Of a stretch of 64,000 bases of DNA, positions 1-7,241 are shown one piece after another. Location of the stretch: positions 1,364,001 through 1,428,000 of the forward strand of contig NZ_BAABCP010000001.1 in assembly GCF_039539005.1 (NCBI RefSeq). The letters run 5' to 3'. The notes below the pieces were generated by a model. The model searched no databases and was not told the origin of the DNA. It saw only the letters and a program-made list of their open reading frames with translations. The position numbers and the translations under genes are program-made. Source of the DNA: Microbacterium soli (GTDB lineage: Bacteria > Actinomycetota > Actinomycetes > Actinomycetales > Microbacteriaceae). Every line of letters starts with the position of its first letter. The stretch's first letter is position 1.

Positions 1-83
1 TCAACTGAGCGGCCGCTTCACTGAGCGGATTGGGGCGAGTGATTCCGGCGTAGCTGGACGGATCGGAGATCCGCCCCGCCCCG

Positions 84-836
84 TCACCCCCGCCGGTGGT
101 CCTCGCTCCGCAGCCACTCCTCGAAGTCGATGCGCCCGGTCTCGGCATCCGCTCCGCCGCGCAGCGAGCCGGACGCGAGGCCGCGACCGTAGGCGCCGGG
201 GAAGCGCACCTCGATGACGCGACGGCGGATGCCGTCGAAGGCGAGCTGTCTGCGGGCGAGGTCGGCGAGGTCCTCGTCGCGCGGACCCACGAGGTCGGAG
301 GCGCGGCCCTGCGGGCCGGCCTCCACGACGCGCACCAGGTGGGCGCCGACCTCGCGTGCGGCGACAGGCCGCACGCGAGCGCGGGGGACCACGGCGAACG
401 GACCGGGCACACCGCTCAGCAGCTGACCGGCGAACTCGTGGAACTGCGCGGCGCGGGCGATCGTGAACGGGACGGCACTCGCCGCGACCGCCCGCTCCTG
501 CGCGAGCTTGCCGGCGTAGTAGGAGGCGTCGATGTCGTCGATCCCGACGATCGACAGGGCGACGTGGTGGCGGACGCCCGCCCGCTCCTCGGCCGCGAGC
601 AGGTGCCGGGTGCCGTTCTCGAAGAACGCCCGTGCGCGCTTCGCCGACAGCGAGGTCAGGTTCGTCACGTCGATCACGGCATCCGCCCCGATGAGAGCGT
701 CATCGAGCCCTTCTCCCGTCAGCACGTCGGTGCCGGATGCCCGGGAGAGCACCACCACCTCGTGCCCGGCGTCCCGCGCGGCCCTCGTCACGTGCCTTCC
801 GACTGTGCCGGTGCCGCCGGCGATCGCGATCCTCAT
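84..836 (-). CDS. atypical SDR (NmrA-like) NAD(P)-binding oxidoreductase, paralogue 1
   Basis: A 250-residue single-domain protein with an N-terminal Rossmann fold: GGTGTVG at residues 7-13 is the dinucleotide-binding glycine motif, and YYAGK (about 106-110) sits where SDR enzymes carry YxxxK. It resembles the NmrA/atypical-SDR group; the substrate cannot be read from sequence. The start has a good ribosome site (GGAGAGGGA). It lies 60 bases downstream of a paralogue on the same strand with no visible promoter of its own, so it is probably read from the promoter upstream of that gene. Its C-terminus diverges from the other two copies. Confidence 0.85.
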   Translation of the reverse strand: MRIAIAGGTGTVGRHVTRAARDAGHEVVVLSRASGTDVLTGEGLDDALIGADAVIDVTNLTSLSAKRARAFFENGTRHLLAAEERAGVRHHVALSIVGIDDIDASYYAGKLAQERAVAASAVPFTIARAAQFHEFAGQLLSGVPGPFAVVPRARVRPVAAREVGAHLVRVVEAGPQGRASDLVGPRDEDLADLARRQLAFDGIRRRVIEVRFPGAYGRGLASGSLRGGADAETGRIDFEEWLRSEDHRRG

Positions 837-896
837 CCGTCCCTCTCCGTCCTCATGTCGTCCGTCTTCGATCCGTCCGCCTTCACGCCGTCCGGG

Positions 897-1652
897 CTAC
901 TTGCGCGGCGGGTTCAGCGGCAGCCACGCCTCCAGCGTCGTCTCGAAGATCTGCGCGCCCTCCAGGGGGATGAGCGTGCGCTCCTCGATCTGCGCGCCGT
1001 AGTAGGGCGCGCTGTCGTCGCGGACCACGGTGCGCGGGTCGCCGCGGAAGGCGAGCGCGCGGCGGGCGAACTCGTCCATCCCGAACGCCTCCGGTCCTGC
1101 GATCTCCACGTCGCCCACCGGTGCGCCCGCGGCGGTGCGTGCCACGGCCGTGGCCACGTCCTCCGCCGCGATCGGCTGGATCAGCGCTCCGGGCAGGGAG
1201 ACGACGTCGCCCTCGGTGGAGATGTCGGCGATGCTGCCGACGAACTCGAAGAACTGCGTCGCGTGCACGAGCGAGTAGCCGATGCCCGATGCGCGGATGA
1301 GTTCCTCCTGCGCGGTCTTCGCGGCGAAGTAGTCGATGTTCTGCGGACGGTTCGTGCCGACGATGGTCAGCGCAACGTGGTGGGTGACACCCGCCGCGGC
1401 CTCGGCCGCCAGCAGGTTGCAGGTGGAGGTCGTGAAGAACTTCATCACGTCCTCCGCGGCGAACGACGGTGAGTTCGACACGTCCACGACGGTGCTCGCA
1501 CCGGCCAGGACTTCAGCCAGGCCCTCGCCCGTGAGTGCGTTCACGCCCGTCTGCGGGGAGGCCGCGATGGCCTCGTGTCCGTGCGCATTCAGCTTCGCGA
1601 CGACCTTCGAGCCGATCAGGCCCGTGCCTCCGATGACGACGATCTTGGTCAT
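897..1652 (-). CDS. atypical SDR (NmrA-like) NAD(P)-binding oxidoreductase, paralogue 2
   Basis: A 251-residue Rossmann-fold protein beginning MTKIVVIGGTGLIG, with YFAAK at the YxxxK position. The start at 1652 is preferred over upstream in-frame codons because it puts the glycine motif at the very N-terminus, as in both paralogues, and follows a GTAGGAGTGGAC ribosome site. It is closer to paralogue 3 than to paralogue 1 (shared THHVAL/RHHVAL, LVHATQFFEF, PxAAxDVA). An ECF41-type promoter motif lies about 93 bases upstream, inside the end of paralogue 3. Probably cotranscribed with paralogue 1. Substrate unknown. Confidence 0.87.
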   Translation of the reverse strand: MTKIVVIGGTGLIGSKVVAKLNAHGHEAIAASPQTGVNALTGEGLAEVLAGASTVVDVSNSPSFAAEDVMKFFTTSTCNLLAAEAAAGVTHHVALTIVGTNRPQNIDYFAAKTAQEELIRASGIGYSLVHATQFFEFVGSIADISTEGDVVSLPGALIQPIAAEDVATAVARTAAGAPVGDVEIAGPEAFGMDEFARRALAFRGDPRTVVRDDSAPYYGAQIEERTLIPLEGAQIFETTLEAWLPLNPPRK

Positions 1653-1734
1653 GTCCACTCCTACTTCTCGTGACTGCTCGATGTGCGTTGTGCGACGCCG
1701 ATGCCGGCGTCTGCCACGGCGTCGCTTCCGGCGC

Positions 1735-2556
1735 CTACAGGGATGACCGCTCGTGCCTCGCGGATGTGACAGGCCCCGCGGATGTGACGGGCGCCGTCCC
1801 CGCACCGGTCGTCCGCTTCCGCCAGTCGCGGTAGCGCGTGGGCGCGAGTGTGGCGGTGGCCTCGGGCAGTAGGTCGCGGCGGTCCAGCCGGGCGCCGAAG
1901 TACGTCCCCAGCGGGTCGGCGGCCACCTCGCGGTCGTCGTGCCGTGCATGCAGATCCATGGACGCGATGTCTCGGAGGCTGAACACCTCGGGGCCGCCCC
2001 ACTCGACCATCCCGGAGCGCGGCTCGCCGACAGCTGCGCGCACGACGGCGCGGGCGACGTCGTCGGCCGCCATGGGCTGGATGAGCACGTCCGCGACGCT
2101 CATCGCGTGGCTGCGCATGGCGTGATCGGTGATGTCGCGGATGAACTCGAAGAACTGGGTCGCGTGCACGAGAGTGTACGGGCGACCGGAGGTGGTGATG
2201 AGCCGCTCCTGCTGCTGCTTGGCGATGAAGTACCCGCCCTGCCCCCGTGCGAGCCTGTCCGTGCCGACCACCGACAGCGCGACGTGGTGGCGCACGCCGG
2301 CATCCGCCCCGTAGCTGAGCAGGTTCAGGGTCGAGGCGTAGAAGAACTCCTGCGCGGCCGCTTCGTCGGTGTAGGAGGAGTTCGAGACGTCGACGACGAC
2401 CTCCGCGCCGTCGAGAGCCTCCGCCACACCCTCGCCCGTGTAGGAGTTCACGCCCGTCGCGCGGGCCGCGGCGAACACCTCGTGCCCGCCCTCGCGCAGC
2501 ATCCGGACGACTCTGGTGCCGATCAGTCCTGTTCCGCCGATGACTGTGATTCTCAT
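1735..2556 (-). CDS. atypical SDR (NmrA-like) NAD(P)-binding oxidoreductase, paralogue 3
   Basis: A 273-residue member of the same family: GGTGLIG near residues 7-13, YFIAK at the YxxxK position, and the shared LVHATQFFEF block. It is longer than its neighbours by a C-terminal Thr/Ala/Arg-rich tail of about 25 residues that looks disordered. The ATG follows GAGGGAGTGAC. It is divergent from the sigma factor gene, with both promoters in the roughly 165-base gap. An oxidoreductase or epimerase next to an ECF41 sigma factor is the usual arrangement for that sigma group, so these three genes are its likely targets. Confidence 0.87.
   Translation of the reverse strand: MRITVIGGTGLIGTRVVRMLREGGHEVFAAARATGVNSYTGEGVAEALDGAEVVVDVSNSSYTDEAAAQEFFYASTLNLLSYGADAGVRHHVALSVVGTDRLARGQGGYFIAKQQQERLITTSGRPYTLVHATQFFEFIRDITDHAMRSHAMSVADVLIQPMAADDVARAVVRAAVGEPRSGMVEWGGPEVFSLRDIASMDLHARHDDREVAADPLGTYFGARLDRRDLLPEATATLAPTRYRDWRKRTTGAGTAPVTSAGPVTSARHERSSL
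1745..1771 (-). promoter_or_regulatory. candidate ECF41-type promoter for SDR paralogues 2 and 1
   Basis: On the minus strand TGTCACA (1765-1771) is followed by 15 bases and CGGTC (1745-1749). The same elements and spacing occur upstream of the sigma factor gene and, with one change, upstream of paralogue 3. Reported ECF41 promoters carry TGTCACA at -35 and a CGTC-like -10. The motif lies inside the 3' end of paralogue 3 and would give a leader of about 85 bases. Confidence 0.7.
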
Positions 2557-2605
2557 GTCACTCCCTCTTCCGCCGATGTGCGGGCGCCTTCGCGCTCATA
2601 GGGTT

Positions 2606-2632
2606 GACCGGGCAGCGCGCCCGACTGTGACG
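2606..2632 (-). promoter_or_regulatory. candidate ECF41-type promoter for SDR paralogue 3
   Basis: On the minus strand CGTCACA (2626-2632) is followed by exactly 15 bases and CGGTC (2606-2610), one mismatch from the other two motifs. It would give a leader of about 45 bases before the ATG at 2556. Confidence 0.68.
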
Positions 2633-2646
2633 GACCCCGACGCGGC

Positions 2647-2673
2647 TGTCACAGATCCGCATGGTCCCCGGTC
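2647..2673 (+). promoter_or_regulatory. candidate autoregulatory ECF41-type promoter
   Basis: TGTCACA (2647-2653), 15 bases, CGGTC (2669-2673). Transcription would begin near 2682, which rules out the in-frame ATG at 2661 and favours the start at 2724. Identical in elements and spacing to the motif upstream of SDR paralogue 2, implying that the sigma factor activates its own gene. Confidence 0.7.
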
Positions 2674-2723
2674 TCAGCTGTGGGCGGGGTGCCCGAGAAC
2701 CGGTTGCGGAGGATGCGGTGCAG

Positions 2724-3638
2724 ATGGAGAGTGGAGCGGTGACGGACTCGCGGGAACGGATGCCCGAGCAGCTCGACGACGCCGTGGAGGTGTTCGCCGC
2801 GCAGCGACGACGTCTGTTCGGCATCGCGTACCGGATGCTGGGAACGGTCGCCGACGCCGAGGACATCGTGCAGGAGACGTGGATCCGCTGGCAGGGCACC
2901 GACCGCTCGCAGGTCCGGGAGCCCGCGGCGCTGCTCGCCACGATCGCCACGAGGCTCTCGATCAACGTGCTGCAGTCGGCCCGAGTCAAGCGCGAGACGT
3001 ACATCGGGCCCTGGCTGCCGGAACCGGTCAACACCGACGACGACCCCGCGCTCGGCGCCGAGCGCGCCGACGCGCTGCAGTTCGCCATCCTGCTCACGCT
3101 TGAGAAGCTCACCCCGACGGAGCGGGCGGCGTACATCCTGCGGGAGGCGTTCGACTACCCGTACCCGCGCATCGCCGAGGTGATCTCCTCCAGCGTCGTC
3201 AGCGCCAGGCAGCTCGTCAGCCGGGCCCGCGCCCACATCGCCTCCGCCCGCCACCTGCCGGCCGCGGCCGCGCACCAGCGCCGGCTGCTGGAGGCGTTCC
3301 TCGTGGCGGCGCGCAGCGGCGACGCCCGGCAGCTCGAGAAGCTCTTCGCGGAGGACGTCGTCAGCTACACCGACGGCAACGGTGCGAAGCTCGCCGCCCG
3401 CATCCCCGTGATCGGGCGCGAGCGGGTCGCGAAGTTCGTGGCGGCCTTCGCGCACCACTTCTGGACGGGGAAGACGATCGGCTGGGTCGAGGTCAACGGG
3501 CAGCCCGCCGCCACGCTGACCGAGCACGGTGAGATCACCACCATGGTCACCGTGACGACCACCGCCGAGGGGATCGCCCAGCTGCTGTGGGTGATGAGCC
3601 CGCAGAAGCTCGGTCACGTCGCGCCGGTCGGCGCATGA
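2724..3638 (+). CDS. sigJ: ECF41-group (SigJ-type) RNA polymerase sigma factor with fused SnoaL-like domain
   Basis: A 304-residue protein. Region 2 is clear (RRLFGIAYRMLG, AEDIVQETWIRW), region 4 follows (KLTPTERAAYIL, then a helix-turn-helix ending ARQLVSRARAHI), and the last 120 residues form a SnoaL/NTF2-like domain, the layout of ECF41 factors. The linker carries the family WLPEP motif. Two signature motifs are altered: the DGGGK-like segment reads DGNGAK and the terminal NPDKL motif reads SPQKL. Start ATG 2724 follows GGAGG; GTG 2739 is an alternative. In this family the C-terminal domain tunes activity instead of a membrane anti-sigma factor. It overlaps the next gene by ATGA. Confidence 0.88.
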   Translation: MESGAVTDSRERMPEQLDDAVEVFAAQRRRLFGIAYRMLGTVADAEDIVQETWIRWQGTDRSQVREPAALLATIATRLSINVLQSARVKRETYIGPWLPEPVNTDDDPALGAERADALQFAILLTLEKLTPTERAAYILREAFDYPYPRIAEVISSSVVSARQLVSRARAHIASARHLPAAAAHQRRLLEAFLVAARSGDARQLEKLFAEDVVSYTDGNGAKLAARIPVIGRERVAKFVAAFAHHFWTGKTIGWVEVNGQPAATLTEHGEITTMVTVTTTAEGIAQLLWVMSPQKLGHVAPVGA

Positions 3639-4030
3639 CGGAGGAGCGGATGCCGGTGTGGGCGCGTCGCCGACACCGCACGGTCGTCGCGCAGCGGGTC
3701 ATGGGCGGGATCGCGGAGGCGATGAACGCGGGTGACCTGCACGGCATCCGGGCGATGCTGCACCCCCGTGCCCGACTGGTGATCGACAGCGGCCGTCTCC
3801 CCGCCGCGCCCGCCCCGCACGGCGATGCCCGAGCGGCGGCGGAGGCGCTGGGCGCGCTCATGCGCCCGGGCACGACCGCCGCGGTCCGGTCCGTGAACGG
3901 GTTCCCCGGGCTGGTGCTGCGCCGGGAGGGCCGAGTGGTCGCGGTCGTCGTGGCCGAGGTGCGCGCTCGCCGCCTGTCACGGATCTGGGTGGTGTGCAAT
4001 CCGGACAAGCTCCAGGACTGGAACCGCTGA
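3635..4030 (+). CDS. stand-alone SnoaL/NTF2-like protein related to the ECF41 regulatory domain
   Basis: A 131-residue protein whose ATG overlaps the sigma factor stop (ATGA), so the two are translationally coupled. It has the size and layout of a SnoaL/NTF2-like fold (helix around AEAMNAGDLHGI, central strands, final long strand) and ends RIWVVCNPDKLQDW. NPDKL is the C-terminal signature of ECF41 sigma factors, which the sigma factor next door has lost. No sigma domain is present. It may act in trans on the sigma factor or be a small-molecule-binding relic; the function is inferred. Confidence 0.75.
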   Translation: MTEERMPVWARRRHRTVVAQRVMGGIAEAMNAGDLHGIRAMLHPRARLVIDSGRLPAAPAPHGDARAAAEALGALMRPGTTAAVRSVNGFPGLVLRREGRVVAVVVAEVRARRLSRIWVVCNPDKLQDWNR

Positions 4031-4086
4031 CCCGGCAGGGCCGGACGCTCGCGGGCCGAGGGCGGCCCACGGAGATCGGCTCCCGC

Positions 4087-4860
4087 TCACAGCCTCTCGG
4101 CGATGATGCGGACGGTGGCGGCGGGGTCGAGCCTGTGCATGACCGATTCGGGCATGACGACGAGTTCGGCGCCCGCCATGACGGATGCCAGCCGGTCGGC
4201 CGCCGCCTGCAGGAACGGGAACGTCTGCTCCCCGCGCAGGACGGTCACGGGCGTCGAGACCTCCAGCAGGGCGGGGTCGACGTGCCTCAGTCGCAGGGTC
4301 AGGCGGGTGTCGTAGACCGTCGACTGCGCGAGGGGCGCGAGCGCGGTCAGTTCACCGCCGGCACGGGCGGCGGCCACCATCTCGGCGGGCAGGCCCACGG
4401 CATCCGTCTGGAACGACGCCACGGCGTCCTCGCCGCGACCGGCGTCGACGAGCTCCTGCAGCCGGTCGGGCAGTTCGTCACCGAAACCGGTGCCGTCGAA
4501 GTCGATGGGCGGCTCGGAGAGGAACAGCGCCCCCGTCGGCACGCCCCGCATCCCCGCATACAGCGCGAGGACGGCCCCCGAGGAGTGCCCGAGCACGGCA
4601 TCCGTCCCTCCCGCCGCCTCGATGACCGCGGCGAGGTCATCGACCTCGTCCTTGGGCGTCGACCCGGGGCGGTCACCGCTCGCACCGCGTGCGCGCCGGT
4701 CCCACACGACCGCGCGGAACCCAGCATCCGCCAGCTCCTGCGCGAAGGGCGACGCGTCGGCGGCCGTCGTCAGCGCGCCACCTGCGACCACGACCGTGCG
4801 CCCCTCACCCGTCGTCGAGAACGAGACGGGGGTGCCGTCGGCGGAGATCGCGGTGCCCAT
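4087..4860 (-). CDS. alpha/beta hydrolase
   Basis: About 257 residues with the alpha/beta-hydrolase pattern: AVVWDRRARGASG after the first strands, the nucleophile elbow GHSSGA, and a C-terminal histidine in VMHRLDP. A catalytic Asp or Glu should lie near VTVLRGEQTFP. The ATG at 4860 (MGTAIS) is preferred over 4872 because the fold begins directly after it. Related proteins include haloperoxidase-like and esterase enzymes; the substrate is not readable. It stands alone, with the cupredoxin gene 40 bases upstream on the same strand. Confidence 0.8.
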   Translation of the reverse strand: MGTAISADGTPVSFSTTGEGRTVVVAGGALTTAADASPFAQELADAGFRAVVWDRRARGASGDRPGSTPKDEVDDLAAVIEAAGGTDAVLGHSSGAVLALYAGMRGVPTGALFLSEPPIDFDGTGFGDELPDRLQELVDAGRGEDAVASFQTDAVGLPAEMVAAARAGGELTALAPLAQSTVYDTRLTLRLRHVDPALLEVSTPVTVLRGEQTFPFLQAAADRLASVMAGAELVVMPESVMHRLDPAATVRIIAERL

Positions 4861-4900
4861 GCCGCCATACAACCACGGCCCACGGGTGGGCGCCAGGGGT

Positions 4901-5284
4901 CTACTCCACGGCCTTCACCGACAGCTCCATGCCCATCGCCCGGTGGTTGCTCACCGAGCACCATCCGTCGAGGTCGGAGCCGATCACCCCGACCTCGATC
5001 ACCTGGGAATCCCCCGGCGAGAGATGGTCGGAGCCGGCGCCGCCGTCGAACACGAGGTCGTGCACGACATCGCCGGTGTTCTCGAACGTGACGACGAGCG
5101 CGTTGCCCACCGGGACCTCGATCACATCGGGCACGAAGCGCATGCCCTCGACGTGCACGGTGACCTCGGTGGTCTCCCCGGTGGCGGGCACGTCGGCGGC
5201 GGGGGAGCATCCGGTGAGGGCGAGCAGGCCGATGCCTGTGGCGAGGGCGCTGCGGGTCAGGAGCGAGCGGCGGGTGAGGGGCAT
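4901..5284 (-). CDS. cupredoxin-domain lipoprotein
   Basis: A 127-residue exported protein. A twin-Arg-like start (MPLTRRSLLTRS), hydrophobic core and LALTGC lipobox indicate lipid attachment at about Cys 26. The mature part is a single cupredoxin domain with a plausible type-1 copper set: His in VVHDLV, then Cys, His and Met in WCSVSNHRAMGM. Such proteins bind copper or pass electrons at the outer membrane face. The neighbours (phosphatase upstream, hydrolase downstream) give no functional hint. Confidence 0.82.
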   Translation of the reverse strand: MPLTRRSLLTRSALATGIGLLALTGCSPAADVPATGETTEVTVHVEGMRFVPDVIEVPVGNALVVTFENTGDVVHDLVFDGGAGSDHLSPGDSQVIEVGVIGSDLDGWCSVSNHRAMGMELSVKAVE

Positions 5285-5315
5285 GGTGTCTCCGGGGTGG
5301 TGATCGGGGCGTCCG

Positions 5316-5972
5316 TCACGACTCGGACGGATGCAGCGGCAGGGCGGGCCCGTGGTTCCAGGCGAGGATCGCCGGCTGCTCGTGGGCGAACCCCAGGACG
5401 GATGCCGAGCCCGCGTCCAGCGAGATGGATGCCGCGAACCGCGGTGCCTGGCGGAGGAACACGGCGGTGAGGATGCGCAGGCAGTGGCCGTGTGCGACGA
5501 GGGCGACGTCGCCCTCGGCCATCGCCGGGAGCACCCGGGTCAGGACACGGGATGCCCGGGCGGCGACCTCCTCGACGGTCTCCCCGGGGGTCTTCCCGCG
5601 GATCACGCCGTGCTCGAAGGCCGTCCAGTTGTAGCCGAGCTCGGCGCGGATGTCCCGGGTCGTGCGGCCCTCGTACCCGCCGTAGTCCCACTCCACCAGC
5701 AGCGGGTCGATGTCGGCGCGCAGCCCGGCCAGCTCGGCCGTGCGCCGGGCGCGCTGCAGCGGCGAGCTGAGCACGAGCCGGAAGTCGTAGCCGCGCACGA
5801 GTTCGCCGGCGGCGCGGGCCAGCTCCTCTCCGTGCGCGGTCAGCGGGATGTCGGTGCGGCCGGTGTGCCTCCCGGTTCGCGACCATTCGGTCTCGCCGTG
5901 CCGCAGCAGCACGAGCCTGCCGGGCGGGCAGTCGGGTGCGGGCCGGTCGGGGAGGGGGTCGGGTGCGTCCAC
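5316..5972 (-). CDS. histidine phosphatase family protein
   Basis: A 218-residue protein with the phosphoglycerate-mutase-like signature LLRHGETEW near the N-terminus (catalytic His in RHG), R in GRTDIPLT, and the second catalytic His in LVAHGHCLRI. Actinobacterial members act on small phosphate esters such as sugar phosphates, but the substrate cannot be assigned. The stop lies 31 bases before the cupredoxin start, so the two may share a transcript. Confidence 0.85.
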   Translation of the reverse strand: MDAPDPLPDRPAPDCPPGRLVLLRHGETEWSRTGRHTGRTDIPLTAHGEELARAAGELVRGYDFRLVLSSPLQRARRTAELAGLRADIDPLLVEWDYGGYEGRTTRDIRAELGYNWTAFEHGVIRGKTPGETVEEVAARASRVLTRVLPAMAEGDVALVAHGHCLRILTAVFLRQAPRFAASISLDAGSASVLGFAHEQPAILAWNHGPALPLHPSES

Positions 5973-6016
5973 CTGCTCACCGTACCCGGTGAGCGGCCTC
6001 CGGTTACGCTGGGGTG

Positions 6017-6196
6017 ATGACCAAGAGCACCGTGTGGAGCATCCTCGGCATGATCATCGCCGTCGTCATCGCGTGGTGGGTGGTCAGCGCGCTGTTCTCG
6101 CTGCTGTGGCTGATCGTCAAGCTCGCCCTGGTCGCGGTCGTCGCGGTGGCCGTGTACGCCGGCATCCGGGCCCTCACCCGCTCCGAGCGCGACTGA
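6017..6196 (+). CDS. small two-helix membrane protein
   Basis: A 59-residue protein that is almost entirely two hydrophobic helices (residues about 6-28 and 33-50) with a charged tail (RALTRSERD). No family recognised. ATG 6017 directly follows TACGCT-N6, the arrangement seen at other probable leaderless starts here; GTG 6014 is the alternative. Confidence 0.6.
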   Translation: MTKSTVWSILGMIIAVVIAWWVVSALFSLLWLIVKLALVAVVAVAVYAGIRALTRSERD

Positions 6197-6207
6197 CTCC
6201 GTCGTCG

Positions 6208-6229
6208 CGCCCCGTTGCTCGGCGGGGCG
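6208..6229. terminator. hairpin between convergent genes
   Basis: CGCCCCG (6208-6214) pairs with CGGGGCG (6223-6229) across an 8-base loop, between the small membrane protein gene and the convergent hydrolase. No T-run follows; probably a bidirectional terminator. Confidence 0.45.
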
Positions 6230-6248
6230 GCGGGTGGGGATCTCGGGA

Positions 6249-7049
6249 CTACCCGGCGCGGAGGAATTCGAGCGCCGCGAGCCGGAACGCCTTCGAGCCG
6301 GGCGCGTTGAAGTGGTGCCGGCCGGGGATCGTGAAGAACGAGCCCTGCGGGGCGGCCTCGGCCAGGCGACGTGAGCCGTCGAGCACGCCGTCCTCCGACC
6401 CCGTCGCGAACAGCACCGGCTGCCTTGGCGCGTGCGCGGGGTCGGGATCGACGGCCTGCGAGCCCCGCATCCCCTCCGCCAGGGCCAGCAGCGCGTGCAG
6501 GTCGTTGCCCGGCACCCGCTCGGCGAGGGCGATGTAGTCGAGCGTGTCCGGATCGGTGACGGGGACGCCCTCGTCGGCGTAGCGGCACACCTGGTCGACG
6601 TCCAGTCTGTCCAGGGGGATGCCGTCGGGCACGCCGCCGAGCACCCCGCGCGGGATCCGGTCGCCGAGGTCCTGCAGCACCTGCCAGCCGACCCGTGCGC
6701 CCAGCGAGTATCCGACGTACAGCGCCTCGTCGATGAGGAAGGTCTCCAGCACGGCCTCGACATCGTGCGCGAGGCTGCCGACCGCGTATCCGGCGCCGTC
6801 GTGCGGCTTCTCGCTGGCGCCGTGCCCGCGCAGGTCGATGCCGAGGATGCGGAAGCCCTCGTCCTTCAGCATCCGCACCCAGCCGGTGTGCAGCCACGTG
6901 TCGGCGGTGCTGGACGCGAATCCGTGCACGAGCACGACGACCGGCGCATCCGGCTGGCCCCAGGAGTACGTCGCGAGTGCGACGCCCTCACCCACCTCGA
7001 CGAATTGCGGGGCGGGCATCCGGGTCAGGTCGGCGAGCAGGTCGGTCAC
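6249..7049 (-). CDS. alpha/beta hydrolase
   Basis: About 266 residues from GTG 7049 (ATG 7019 is also possible; neither has an ideal ribosome site). The fold is clear: VVVLVHGFASS oxyanion loop, LGIDLRGHGASEKP, nucleophile elbow GYSLGA, acid in FATGSEDG, and catalytic His in IPGRHHFN. It resembles the epoxide hydrolase/lactonase-like subgroup. The substrate is unknown. It is a single gene divergent from the MATE transporter. Confidence 0.82.
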   Translation of the reverse strand: MTDLLADLTRMPAPQFVEVGEGVALATYSWGQPDAPVVVLVHGFASSTADTWLHTGWVRMLKDEGFRILGIDLRGHGASEKPHDGAGYAVGSLAHDVEAVLETFLIDEALYVGYSLGARVGWQVLQDLGDRIPRGVLGGVPDGIPLDRLDVDQVCRYADEGVPVTDPDTLDYIALAERVPGNDLHALLALAEGMRGSQAVDPDPAHAPRQPVLFATGSEDGVLDGSRRLAEAAPQGSFFTIPGRHHFNAPGSKAFRLAALEFLRAG

Positions 7050-7241
7050 CCCTCCATCATGCTCCTGTCCGGGGCGTCGAGGACAGGCCCCTCGGCCCGA
7101 GCCGCGGCCGTCTTCCCTTCCGCCGAATCGATTCGATAGACTTGTGCGATGGCGCCGTGACCGATCGCGGTGCCATTGCTGTTCTCCGTCGCTCGACACC
7201 GCTCACGCTCTCCTCTCCTTCTCTCTGCACCTCTTCACCTC

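Noticed and set aside
4..28. Repeat ACTGAGCGG at 4-12 and 20-28 at the window edge
   Set aside because: Only nine bases long, no further copies noticed, and truncated context.
96..1472. Long open frame of 458 codons on the plus strand opposite the SDR genes
   Set aside because: It is antisense to two clear oxidoreductases, is rich in Arg/Gly/His with no domain, and such frames are expected opposite high-GC genes.
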